Below are positions 43,391 through 51,096 of a stretch of 64,000 bases of DNA, one piece after another. The position numbers and the translations under genes were made by a program. Within the stretch, counting starts at the first letter, position 1. The number at the start of each line of letters is the position of its first letter. The stretch is from Spirochaetota bacterium. Its GTDB lineage: Bacteria; Spirochaetota; UBA4802; UBA5550. The stretch is taken from assembly GCA_017999915.1 (NCBI GenBank), contig JAGNKX010000002.1, positions 283,558-347,557 of the forward strand, in the 5' to 3' direction. Below the pieces are notes generated by a model, which ran no database searches, was not told where the DNA came from, and saw only the letters and a program-made list of their open reading frames with translations.

Positions 43391-44457
43391 TGGGAACCGA
43401 TCTTAATAAAAAACTGGCGGCCCGCCTCAGGGGCCTGAAGCTCGACCGGGAGATCAGGATTATGGAGGTGTGCGGGACCCATACCACGGAATTCTTCCGG
43501 TCCGGCGTGAAGGACCTCTTTCCAGGGGGGCTCACCCTGGTGGACGGCCCCGGGTGCCCGGTCTGCGTCACCCCCAACGATTACCTCGACCGCGCCATCG
43601 AGATAGGGAAGCGCCACGGCGCCGTCATCGCCACCTTCGGGGACATGATCAAGGTGCCGTCGTCCTACAGCTCCCTGGCGAAGGAAAAGGCCGAGGGGAT
43701 GGATATCCGCGTGGTGTACTCGCCCATGAACGCCCTGGAGATGGCCGAAGCCGACCCCGGCGCGGAGGTGATCTTCCTCAGCGTGGGATTTGAGACCACG
43801 GCCCCGGCCGAGGCGGTGGCGGTCCTGGAGGCGAAAAAGCGGGGCCTGAAAAACTTCTCCATCCTTTCCGGGAACAAGCTCACTCCCCCGGCGGTGGACG
43901 CGCTCCTGACCGCGCAGGAAGTGAAGATCGACGGGTTCATCCTGCCGGGCCACGTGAGCGCCGTCATCGGCACAAGGCCCTGGCGCTTCATATCGAACCG
44001 TTTTAACCGGCCCTGCGTGGTCTCCGGATTCGACGCGCCTGACCTCATGATGGGGATGATCTCCCTCGTCGATCTCGTACGCAAGAATAAGAACGAAACG
44101 ATCAATCAATACACCCGCGTCGTCAAGGAAGAGGGGAACCCGAAGGCCCTGGAAATACTCGACCTGGTCTTCGCCCCGTCCGACGCCCACTGGCGGGGCA
44201 TCGGCGTAATACCGGGCAGCGGCCTGGAGCTCCGCGAGGAATTCGCGGATTTCGACGCGGCGCGGAAGTTCCCGGTGACGCCCCCGGAGCCAAAAGCGGC
44301 GAAGGGATGCCGGTGCGGCGAGCTCCTGCGCGGGCTCATCACGCCGCCGGAGTGCGCCCTCTACGGGAAGGCCTGCACGCCGGAGGAGCCGGTCGGCCCC
44401 TGCATGGTCTCCACGGAAGGGCCCTGCGCGGCCTATTACAAGTACTGGAGCAAATGA
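43390..44457 (+). CDS. hypD: hydrogenase maturation protein HypD
   Basis: This 355-residue protein has MEVCGTHTTEFFRSG (catalytic Cys), GPGCPVCVTP, SVGFETTAP, LPGHVSAVIG and the C-terminal cysteines GCRCGELLRG and PPECALYGKAC that hold the 4Fe-4S cluster. With HypC it carries the iron to which cyanide and CO are added. Start ATG overlaps the hypA stop; the stop overlaps the hypE start. Confidence 0.97.
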   Translation: MGTDLNKKLAARLRGLKLDREIRIMEVCGTHTTEFFRSGVKDLFPGGLTLVDGPGCPVCVTPNDYLDRAIEIGKRHGAVIATFGDMIKVPSSYSSLAKEKAEGMDIRVVYSPMNALEMAEADPGAEVIFLSVGFETTAPAEAVAVLEAKKRGLKNFSILSGNKLTPPAVDALLTAQEVKIDGFILPGHVSAVIGTRPWRFISNRFNRPCVVSGFDAPDLMMGMISLVDLVRKNKNETINQYTRVVKEEGNPKALEILDLVFAPSDAHWRGIGVIPGSGLELREEFADFDAARKFPVTPPEPKAAKGCRCGELLRGLITPPECALYGKACTPEEPVGPCMVSTEGPCAAYYKYWSK

Positions 44458-45458
44458 TGTCAAAGAAGATCCTGCCGGGACACGGCAGCGGCGGCAGGCT
44501 GATGAACGAGATGATCGAAAGGGTCATCCGGAAGCGTTTCGGCGAGGGAACCGTGCAGCTCGACGATTCGGCGGTGCTCGGCGTCGGCGGCGTCTCCATC
44601 GCCTTCACCACCGACACCTTCGTCATCACGCCGATCTTCTTCCCCGGCGGCGACATCGGGAAGCTCGCGGTGAACGGCACCGTGAACGACCTCGCGGTGA
44701 TGGGCGCCCGGCCCCTCTACCTGTCCTGCGGCCTCATCCTTGAAGAGGGCCTCGACTTCGCGGACCTGGAGCGCGTCCTCGATTCGATGAAGGCCGAGGC
44801 GGACAGGGCCGGCGTCGCCATCGTCACCGGCGACACCAAGGTGGTCCCCAACGGCAAGGCAGACAGGATATTCATCAACACCTCGGGCATCGGCGTCATC
44901 GAGAAGAAGATACAGCGCCGGGCGATCGTTCCCGGGGACCGCATCATCGTGAGCGGAACCATCGGCGACCACGGCATGGCGATCATGGCCCTGCGCAACG
45001 GCCTTTCCTTTTCCCGGGGCCTCCAATCCGACTGCGCCCACCTGAACCACATGATCTCGAAAATAACCGATAACTATCCGGAAAGCGTCAAGTTCATGCG
45101 CGACCCGACCCGGGGCGGCATCGCCTCCGTGCTGAATGAAATCGTAAAAGGTAAAGAATACAGCGCCATGCTGTCAGAGGACGCCCTCCCCATCCGGGAA
45201 GAGGTCCGGGGCGTGTGCGGCATCCTCGGGATCGAGGCCCTGTACGCGGCCAACGAGGGAAAGGTTGTCATCATAGCCGGCAAAGGAGACGCAGAGGCCG
45301 TCGTAAATGTGATGAGGTCCACTCCCGAGGGCAGGGACGCCACGGTGATCGGAGAGATCACGACGGCCTTTCCCGGCAAGGCCTATATCGAAACGGCCAT
45401 AGGCGGTAGGAGGATCCTGCCGCTCCTGACCGAGGAGCAGCTGCCGAGGATCTGCTGA
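44454..45458 (+). CDS. hypE: carbamoyl-phosphate dehydratase-type HypE
   Basis: This protein of about 334 residues begins MSKKILPGHGSGGRLMNEMI and has the PurM-like ATP-binding core with DSAVLGVG, FTTDTFVITP and VNGTVNDLAVMGA. It ends PRIC, whose Cys receives the carbamoyl group from HypF and is dehydrated to thiocyanate. Two ATGs (44454, 44457) are possible; the first makes an ATGA overlap with hypD. Confidence 0.97.
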   Translation: MMSKKILPGHGSGGRLMNEMIERVIRKRFGEGTVQLDDSAVLGVGGVSIAFTTDTFVITPIFFPGGDIGKLAVNGTVNDLAVMGARPLYLSCGLILEEGLDFADLERVLDSMKAEADRAGVAIVTGDTKVVPNGKADRIFINTSGIGVIEKKIQRRAIVPGDRIIVSGTIGDHGMAIMALRNGLSFSRGLQSDCAHLNHMISKITDNYPESVKFMRDPTRGGIASVLNEIVKGKEYSAMLSEDALPIREEVRGVCGILGIEALYAANEGKVVIIAGKGDAEAVVNVMRSTPEGRDATVIGEITTAFPGKAYIETAIGGRRILPLLTEEQLPRIC

Positions 45459-45630
45459 GGCTACGAATCTCCTCCCCCTTAATGGGTGGGGGCGCCGAAC
45501 AGGAAGTTTCAGTGCCGATCGCGGACAGGAGGTCCAAATAGCGATCGGCGTGGGTGGGGGTGAAAAATTCCTATCACCCTCCCCTATCCCCTCCCATCAA
45601 GGGAGGGGTATCATCAAAAAGGAGAACCAT
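45459..45630. repeat. inverted-repeat-rich gap between hypE and hypC
   Basis: It holds CTCCCCC/GGGGG, GCCGATCGC/GCGATCGGC and CCCCTCCC-ATCAA-GGGAGGGG inverted repeats. The 20-mer CTCCCCTATCCCCTCCCATC (45579-45598) recurs at 55008-55027. This looks like a small dispersed element inserted in the operon. Confidence 0.65.
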
Positions 45631-45867
45631 ATGTGTCTTGCAGTACCGATGACCATAACGAAAATCGAGGGGACCAGGGCCGTTGCCGAAGCCCGCGGTG
45701 TTGAAACGGCGGTGGATATCTCTCTCATGCCGGAAGTGAAGATCAACGACAAGGTGATCGTCCACGCCGGCTTCATCATCGAGCGCCTCGACGAAAAGGA
45801 AGCAGCCGAAATCGACAAGGTATGGGACCAGTACCTTGAGCAGCTCGAGAAGGAAGAAAGCGCCTGA
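45631..45867 (+). CDS. hypC: hydrogenase assembly chaperone HypC
   Basis: This 78-residue protein begins MCLAVPMTITKIEG; Cys2 is the iron ligand shared with HypD. Longer starts upstream are not credible because the N-terminal MC is essential, and an AAGGAG site precedes this ATG. Separated from hypE by 172 bases of inverted repeats, so its level may be set separately. Confidence 0.97.
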   Translation: MCLAVPMTITKIEGTRAVAEARGVETAVDISLMPEVKINDKVIVHAGFIIERLDEKEAAEIDKVWDQYLEQLEKEESA

Positions 45868-45912
45868 TCCTGCCCGGCGATTGGCCGGTAGAGGCGCCGC
45901 GGCGACCAGGAA

Positions 45913-46164
45913 TCATCCCTTCCTGTTGCGGATATAGAGCGCCGTATCGACGGCCACAAGGGCAAGGTTCGTTATATAGAGATAGATCACATTGTCATAA
46001 TTGTAGAATACCTTATGTAAAATCCCCGCCAGGTAGCCCGCCATCACGATGACCAAGAACACCAGGCTCTTCCCCTTGACGGATTCCGACTTCCATGACC
46101 GGTAGATCGAGAAAGGCCAGGCCGAGCCGAAGCAGATAAGCATTACAATTTCGAAAACACTCAT
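45913..46164 (-). CDS. small three-helix membrane protein, SemiSWEET/PQ-loop-like
   Basis: This 83-residue protein has three hydrophobic helices with FGSAWPFSIYRSWKSESVKGKS between the first and second, which resembles the PQ-loop half-transporters, though the PQ pair itself is WP here. I start at the ATG at 46164 with a GAGGAG site. Convergent with hypC. Function uncertain. Confidence 0.7.
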   Translation of the reverse strand: MSVFEIVMLICFGSAWPFSIYRSWKSESVKGKSLVFLVIVMAGYLAGILHKVFYNYDNVIYLYITNLALVAVDTALYIRNRKG

Positions 46165-46259
46165 GATTCTCCTCTCGATTGGTGTAATGTGCGAGAAATG
46201 ATCAAAGTCAATCCATCTCAATTGATTAATCCACGTTCACCCCCGCTTGACGTGGCGTA

Positions 46260-47480
46260 TTACATAAAGAACGCGATAATTCGACGTACAATCAGGATAG
46301 TCCACCTGATGGGGTTTAGTAGATATGTTGCGTAAACAAAGGGGTTGTCCCATTTCAACTTGAAAAAACTGGCCATAGTCCTTTTAGGAGGGAACAAAAG
46401 GTCAATGAGCAAAATGCCCTTTAGCCGGGGCATCCATTTTTTTTGATACACGAAGGGCGCCAGCAATTTGTAAAGCCTGGTGCAGATGAACCAGCTCGAT
46501 ACCAGGTCATGGAAGCATCCGAGGTGAATCGTGACGCATAGTCTCTGCCCCGAAGTGCATTGACCATTTAAATCGGTGATGATATGTTCCGGCACCTCCA
46601 GATCAAGGAGCCGCCTCGATAATTTGAGGGAAAAAAGCACAAAGGAAGAGACCCCCAATTGACCGGAGATCATGAGGACCCTATCCCAGTCGATCCCCTG
46701 TTGAATCAGATCAGCTATATCCAGCGCGTTTCGCATTACAAATTGGTTTGAATAGGGGGCGCGCTTCAGGGCCGTATGAAGGCACATGAGGAGCAACAGG
46801 TCTTCATTGCACAAAACAAATGAGCGCAGTTTTTCATTCCACAGCCTCTTGTCCCAGAAAATATTAATATTATTCAGAAGCCCGTCGAGGTCAAACTCAT
46901 AGACCCGAGATCTCTCAAAAAAATTGGTGTGCAATTCAAGCAGGAGCGCATTTTTTTTATTATAATACTGAAACTGGTTATTCCAATCCATCTGCAGCGC
47001 AATATTCTTTTTCTCCTCCTTCCTGACCAGGGGGTTCATGATATCGCCGACATAATTATAATCCACAAGTGTAACAAGTTTATTCGCCGCCAGGAGGTCT
47101 TTTTCCCTGACGAGGATATCAATGTCGCCCACCGTGCGCAATCCTGTAAAATCAAGGGATAATCCTTTTATCAATACGCATTCGATACCATGATCCGCCA
47201 AGGCGGTTTGTATCCTGGTACATTCTTTTAATATCATCTGGTTTAAAAGAACTGTATTGAGAACCGCTTCCTTCGCTGCGGCAGAGATTTCGGACTTCAT
47301 CGGTTCTGGCAAGTGATACTTGACCAGTTCACTTAAAACAACAGGTTTAACCAAATGCTTGTCAACTTTTGACAAAAAACGACCGAGATTGATCTTTGAA
47401 TTTTGTAAAATATTTTCAATAAGAGCTATGTTCTTTCTCTTTTTACACAGCTCCACGATAAGAATATCTTCAATTTTCAT
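46260..47480 (-). CDS. nucleotidyltransferase-fold family protein of peptide-modification clusters
   Basis: This 406-residue protein has ECVLIKGLSLDFTGLRTVGDIDILV, the G-x(n)-DIDILV metal site of the uncharacterised NTP_transf_5-type family, and then helical segments with LCNEDLLLLMCLHTALKR. Members recur beside PqqD, HPr-kinase-like and radical SAM genes in peptide-maturation loci, and that neighbourhood is seen here across a 375-base divergent gap. Role in the pathway unknown. The AT-rich composition differs from the hyp genes. The ribosome binding site is weak. Confidence 0.8.
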   Translation of the reverse strand: MKIEDILIVELCKKRKNIALIENILQNSKINLGRFLSKVDKHLVKPVVLSELVKYHLPEPMKSEISAAAKEAVLNTVLLNQMILKECTRIQTALADHGIECVLIKGLSLDFTGLRTVGDIDILVREKDLLAANKLVTLVDYNYVGDIMNPLVRKEEKKNIALQMDWNNQFQYYNKKNALLLELHTNFFERSRVYEFDLDGLLNNINIFWDKRLWNEKLRSFVLCNEDLLLLMCLHTALKRAPYSNQFVMRNALDIADLIQQGIDWDRVLMISGQLGVSSFVLFSLKLSRRLLDLEVPEHIITDLNGQCTSGQRLCVTIHLGCFHDLVSSWFICTRLYKLLAPFVYQKKWMPRLKGILLIDLLFPPKRTMASFFKLKWDNPFVYATYLLNPIRWTILIVRRIIAFFM

Positions 47481-47855
47481 GATTCATCACTCGCATTATT
47501 CTCGATCTGTGGCGTATACATTATTTATCGATATTCTATTAAGCCGATTTCTGCCACGATGTGCAAGTTTTTAGATAGTGGTAATTTCATTATACCATAC
47601 CGGTATGTACAACTAAAAATTATTTTATTGTTGAAACATAATATGCATGTTATTATCTTCATCTTTAATCTGAAAGGGATACGTTGAAGAGGTAACTCCT
47701 GTAATTGCCGGTTTTAAGCACCTTGAATGGTGTTGATTTTCATTATACAAATATTAAACTGCAGCAATTACAACAGAGGTGCCACCGGGGAAGCATCCAT
47801 GCTTGTTAATTCGAAGTTCCCTTAATTTTAATCGGTAGTCAACAACACGTTCATA
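47481..47855. other. divergent promoter region of the peptide cluster
   Basis: AT-rich stretch between the nucleotidyltransferase-like gene and the peptidase gene. Short frames on both strands were read through, and none has a ribosome binding site plus a precursor-like sequence. No confident promoter was found. Confidence 0.4.
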
Positions 47856-48362
47856 ATGAATCAAACAGAACAAGAGAAACAAAAAACAGTATCCCTGTGG
47901 TTTAACCTGATCAACGGGATGGTTCCCCATGGAGAAATTGTCGAACTCCCTGTTCTGACCGGAAGCATGTCACCTCTGATAATGCCCGGTTATACTATCA
48001 GCATCAGGTCATGTTCGGCCAACAAGATAAAACCCGGAGACGTTATCGTTTTTAAAGATGGAAATTCATTGACAACCTATCGCTTTCTGATTCGACTGCC
48101 TCTGGGCAAGAGGCAAGTCATTTATCAAAAAGGCGATGCCAATCGGTTTGGAAAGTGGATTCGATCCGAACGCGTGGTGGGTGTCATTGATGGTATCAGT
48201 GACATGACCGGAGCATGTATCGACATTTCCAATAGTGAAGCAAGAATAAAAGCGAAAAAAGAATCATTCCGGCAGATCGCACTTACTGCCTGGAACACAA
48301 TACTGATACTTCCCAGGTTCATAAAAAAATGTTTGCGAGAAAAAAGAACGAATTCCGATTAG
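47856..48362 (+). CDS. S24/S26 signal-peptidase-like protein of the peptide cluster
   Basis: This 168-residue protein has LTGSMSPLIMPG, the GSMxP nucleophile motif (Ser37), then GDVIVFKDG, TTYRFLIR and YQKGDAN. In ER-type signal peptidases the TTYR position is normally THR with the catalytic His; here it is Tyr75, so activity by the usual Ser-His dyad is doubtful. No clear membrane anchor apart from a C-terminal hydrophobic stretch. Such proteins are found in radical SAM peptide loci, possibly to remove the leader. It overlaps the next gene by 34 bases. Confidence 0.82.
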   Translation: MNQTEQEKQKTVSLWFNLINGMVPHGEIVELPVLTGSMSPLIMPGYTISIRSCSANKIKPGDVIVFKDGNSLTTYRFLIRLPLGKRQVIYQKGDANRFGKWIRSERVVGVIDGISDMTGACIDISNSEARIKAKKESFRQIALTAWNTILILPRFIKKCLREKRTNSD

Positions 48363-49195
48363 ATGTCGGCGATCGCACCATTGCCATGGTGTGCCCTTCG
48401 GAAAAGCATGTCATGGCTTTCATGGAATACTTTGGCACTGATAACTCGAATAAGGATCCCGAGATTATCCTGGACATTGAAATTGCCCATCAGGAAAAAA
48501 CCGTTGATATCCCGGATTCACTGTTCACAACAAAAAAAATATCGGGCCCCATTATCGATATCGCAGGCGGTTTGGTCCAGGGAGAATCCGGACCTGATCC
48601 CAATACGATAAAAATACGGGTCAGCGACGCTTTGACAAGCGGCCCGGTATCCAGGGTCTTCGAACAGCTGTTGTACCAGGCTTTTTACTCATGCTGCAAA
48701 ATCAGCAACTCGGATTCGCTGCTGATTCACTGCTCTGGAGTAATCTATCGCGGCAATGGATATCTCTTTGTCGGTCCTTCTGGCTCCGGCAAATCAACGA
48801 TCGCGGCACTGAGCGAAGAGCACCATATCATGAATGATGAAATATGCCTCATAGACTTCAGCGGCAAAACGGTTTCCTGTCTCGGCACACCCTTCAACGG
48901 GTATTATAAAAAGAAGCGTAAGGGCTCGGCTCTGCTGAAGTCGATTTTTCTCATTGACCACGGCAAAGAACATCGCATATCAGATATAAGCAGAAGGGAA
49001 GCGGTGACAATGCTTGCCAAAGAAATAATACCCCCCGTTGCGCTGATGGATGAATTTTCTCCAAGAATCTTCATTCACATGATGGACCAGGCCGACAAAA
49101 TATATGATCTGGTGCCGATGCGCAAACTGGAATTCCTTCAGGACAAGGGATTCTGGAGTGAGATTGAAAAAGAATATCATCCACAAGGAGCGTGA
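48329..49195 (+). CDS. HPr kinase-like ATPase of the peptide cluster
   Basis: This 288-residue protein has Walker A GPSGSGKST at residues 149-157, preceded by LLIHCSGVIYRGNGYLFVG and followed by NDEICLI. This is the HprK C-terminal-domain pattern without an N-terminal DRTGG domain. Related proteins in peptide clusters are thought to phosphorylate or otherwise process precursor peptides. It begins inside the peptidase gene (34-base overlap) and ends 9 bases before the pqqD-like gene, so the four plus-strand genes form one operon. Confidence 0.88.
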   Translation: MFARKKNEFRLDVGDRTIAMVCPSEKHVMAFMEYFGTDNSNKDPEIILDIEIAHQEKTVDIPDSLFTTKKISGPIIDIAGGLVQGESGPDPNTIKIRVSDALTSGPVSRVFEQLLYQAFYSCCKISNSDSLLIHCSGVIYRGNGYLFVGPSGSGKSTIAALSEEHHIMNDEICLIDFSGKTVSCLGTPFNGYYKKKRKGSALLKSIFLIDHGKEHRISDISRREAVTMLAKEIIPPVALMDEFSPRIFIHMMDQADKIYDLVPMRKLEFLQDKGFWSEIEKEYHPQGA

Positions 49196-49204
49196 CTTAT
49201 AATC

Positions 49205-49474
49205 ATGGATTTAAACTTTACCCCGTTTATCGTTGAGGGATTATGCGTCAGGGAACTCGGTGATTCCATCATCATCATAACCGAGAAGGGGGATCTACTG
49301 CACAACCTCGATGAAATCGGCGGATTAATATGGAAATTCATCGACGGTTCCAGATCCGCATTGGCGATCCTTGAGAAAATATGCGAGGAATATGACGTTG
49401 AAAGATCACGGGCTGAAGGAGATCTTATTGAATTTCTCACCACTTTAAAAGATAAAAATCTGGTCCGTTTCTGA
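49205..49474 (+). CDS. PqqD-type leader-binding protein (RRE)
   Basis: This 89-residue protein has the PqqD winged-helix layout with LLHNLDEIGGLIWKFIDGS and then ILEKICEEYDVE..R.EGDLIEFLTTL. PqqD-like RiPP recognition elements bind the leader peptide and present the core to the modifying enzyme. It lies directly before the radical SAM gene, its usual partner. Confidence 0.93.
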   Translation: MDLNFTPFIVEGLCVRELGDSIIIITEKGDLLHNLDEIGGLIWKFIDGSRSALAILEKICEEYDVERSRAEGDLIEFLTTLKDKNLVRF

Positions 49475-49482
49475 GGACCATC

Positions 49483-50487
49483 GTGAACCTGTACACGAAT
49501 GTTTACAATAAGTACCTGGCACGGAATAAAATATTCAGCGCCATGCTTGAAGTCACCCACCGTTGCCCCTGCGACTGCATCCACTGCCTCCTTGCAGAAG
49601 AACATGGAGATGAGCTTACCATTGATGAGATTTCCAATCTCTTCAAACAACTGCGTGAAGAAGGGACCATTAATATCAGCATATCCGGCGGAGAACCTTT
49701 TCTGCGCAATGATTTGCCGACAATTCTTGGAGAAGCAAGAAATAACGGCTTTATTGTTTCAATACTTACAACTGGAATCACATTGGGTCATGCCGAGGTT
49801 CAACTGATAAAAAAATTACAGATTTCAAGAATTGAAACATCTCTTTTAGGCGCAAATCCGGAAACCCATGATTCATTGATGCGCCACCCGGGGGCATTCA
49901 ACAGTATGATGAAAGCCGTGAAACTGTTGCGTTCCGAAGGTATTAATATTATAATCAAAGGTACGATACTGAAGCAGAACTATTCGGAGTTAGATGGCAT
50001 GGCCGACCTTTGCAGATCCCTGGGGTTGCCTTTCCTGGCTAATGTTGTTATATCTCCCCGGACAGATGGAGATACTGGTATACAGGCCAGCATGTTGTCT
50101 GACAATGAATTTATCCGATTGGATCCCGTTCATATCAACGGCGGATTGATACCCGACGAAAACACCGAGGGTGGAGCCATTTTGAGCTGTAAGGCCGGCA
50201 TTACATCAGCCTGCATAGCACAACAGGGTGATGTTTACCCCTGTGTCATAATGAGGAAAAAAATAGGCACAATCAGGAAAAACACCATCAAAGAAATATG
50301 GCATGACAATCCCGATCCCTTTATTATCAAGCTCAGGACATCAAAGCCCGAAGACGCTTCCGGTTGTTACTCATGTGAATTGAAGAATAATTGCAAACGA
50401 TGCCCCGGAATCGCATTTCTTGAGACAGGATCAGTTCATGGATCACCGATGAGTTCTTGCCGCCTTGCTGGAAAAATCAAGAGATGA
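49483..50487 (+). CDS. radical SAM/SPASM peptide-modifying enzyme
   Basis: This 334-residue protein has the cluster motif CPCDCIHC (CxxxCxxC with Cys 28, 32, 35), ISGGEPFLRND for SAM, and a C-terminal SPASM region of many cysteines (CKAGITSACIAQQGDVYPC, then CYSCELKNNCKRCPG) that holds auxiliary clusters. PqqE-like enzymes use a 5'-deoxyadenosyl radical to cross-link peptide side chains. Start is GTG at 49483 with a GAGG site; no ATG is available. It converges on the precursor gene. Confidence 0.94.
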   Translation: MNLYTNVYNKYLARNKIFSAMLEVTHRCPCDCIHCLLAEEHGDELTIDEISNLFKQLREEGTINISISGGEPFLRNDLPTILGEARNNGFIVSILTTGITLGHAEVQLIKKLQISRIETSLLGANPETHDSLMRHPGAFNSMMKAVKLLRSEGINIIIKGTILKQNYSELDGMADLCRSLGLPFLANVVISPRTDGDTGIQASMLSDNEFIRLDPVHINGGLIPDENTEGGAILSCKAGITSACIAQQGDVYPCVIMRKKIGTIRKNTIKEIWHDNPDPFIIKLRTSKPEDASGCYSCELKNNCKRCPGIAFLETGSVHGSPMSSCRLAGKIKR

Positions 50488-50601
50488 AAATCTAGAAGCC
50501 TTGGAAATATAATCGACTCTGTTCCCATTTCTGTTGTCTTATTGCATGCTTTAATTATTTTTTATAATTTAATAAACAGAGATGCGCGGAACCCATCTTA
50601 A

Positions 50602-50632
50602 TAAAAAAACTTCTGGGGTTAACCAGAAGTTT
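50602..50632 (-). terminator. rho-independent terminator of the precursor gene
   Basis: On the minus strand AACTTCTGG and CCAGAAGTT form a 9-bp stem followed by TTTTTTATT, 50 bases after the precursor stop. It may also end the radical SAM operon from the other side. Confidence 0.85.
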
Positions 50633-50681
50633 CGATTATGCAGTTAAAAATATTTAATTCTAACAATTGATACAAAAAGTA

Positions 50682-50828
50682 TTAACAAAAGAATAAAAAC
50701 CAAGGGTGGCGACGATAGTGATGGAATTGTCCGCCGCCGTTATTTCCTCCCGAAGATCCATAGCAACCGAATACACCAACTTTTATCTCTTCGCTTGTTA
50801 TAGAGGGAGTAACATAATTCTTCTTCAT
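50682..50828 (-). CDS. putative RiPP precursor peptide, 48 aa
   Basis: The peptide begins MKKNYVTPSITSEEIKVGVF. The YxxP motif (Tyr5-Pro8) and acidic EEIK are typical of leaders bound by PqqD-type domains. The presumed core is GCYGSSGGNNGGGQFHHYRR, then HPWFLFFC. It is rich in Gly, Asn, His and aromatics and has Cys22 and a C-terminal Cys48. A GGAG site lies 9 bases before the ATG, a promoter 73 bases upstream and a terminator downstream. It faces the radical SAM operon and is the only reading frame in this 600-base gap with these features. Class (thioether, cyclophane or other) cannot be told. Confidence 0.8.
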   Translation of the reverse strand: MKKNYVTPSITSEEIKVGVFGCYGSSGGNNGGGQFHHYRRHPWFLFFC

Positions 50829-50900
50829 CTCATTTTTCTCCAGTTGATTTGTATTATTTTTTATAAATAGTAATCAGACTATAGTATATATATTAAAGTC

Positions 50901-50928
50901 ATAATAATATAATAATATAATTTGTCAA
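50901..50928 (-). promoter_or_regulatory. promoter of the precursor gene
   Basis: On the minus strand TTGACA (50923-50928), 16 bases, then TATTAT (50901-50906), giving a leader of about 65 bases. The surroundings are very AT-rich, so other -10 choices exist. Confidence 0.65.
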
Positions 50929-51096
50929 CTCAATGATTACGCACGACGAATAAATGACACTTATTGTGGTATACAATATACACAACAATAAGGCCTTTGA
51001 TTATAACCTATGGCGACATAGCCAATAAGCAATATAAAACAAATTAGATTTTAATCAATAAATAATAGATAAAACCTTTAGATGAAACAATTCCAT

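Noticed and set aside
50682..50828. Lasso peptide or lanthipeptide precursor
   Set aside because: The YxxP leader motif also occurs in lasso leaders, but no asparagine-synthetase-like cyclase, transglutaminase-like protease or Lan enzyme is nearby; the neighbours are PqqD and radical SAM proteins.
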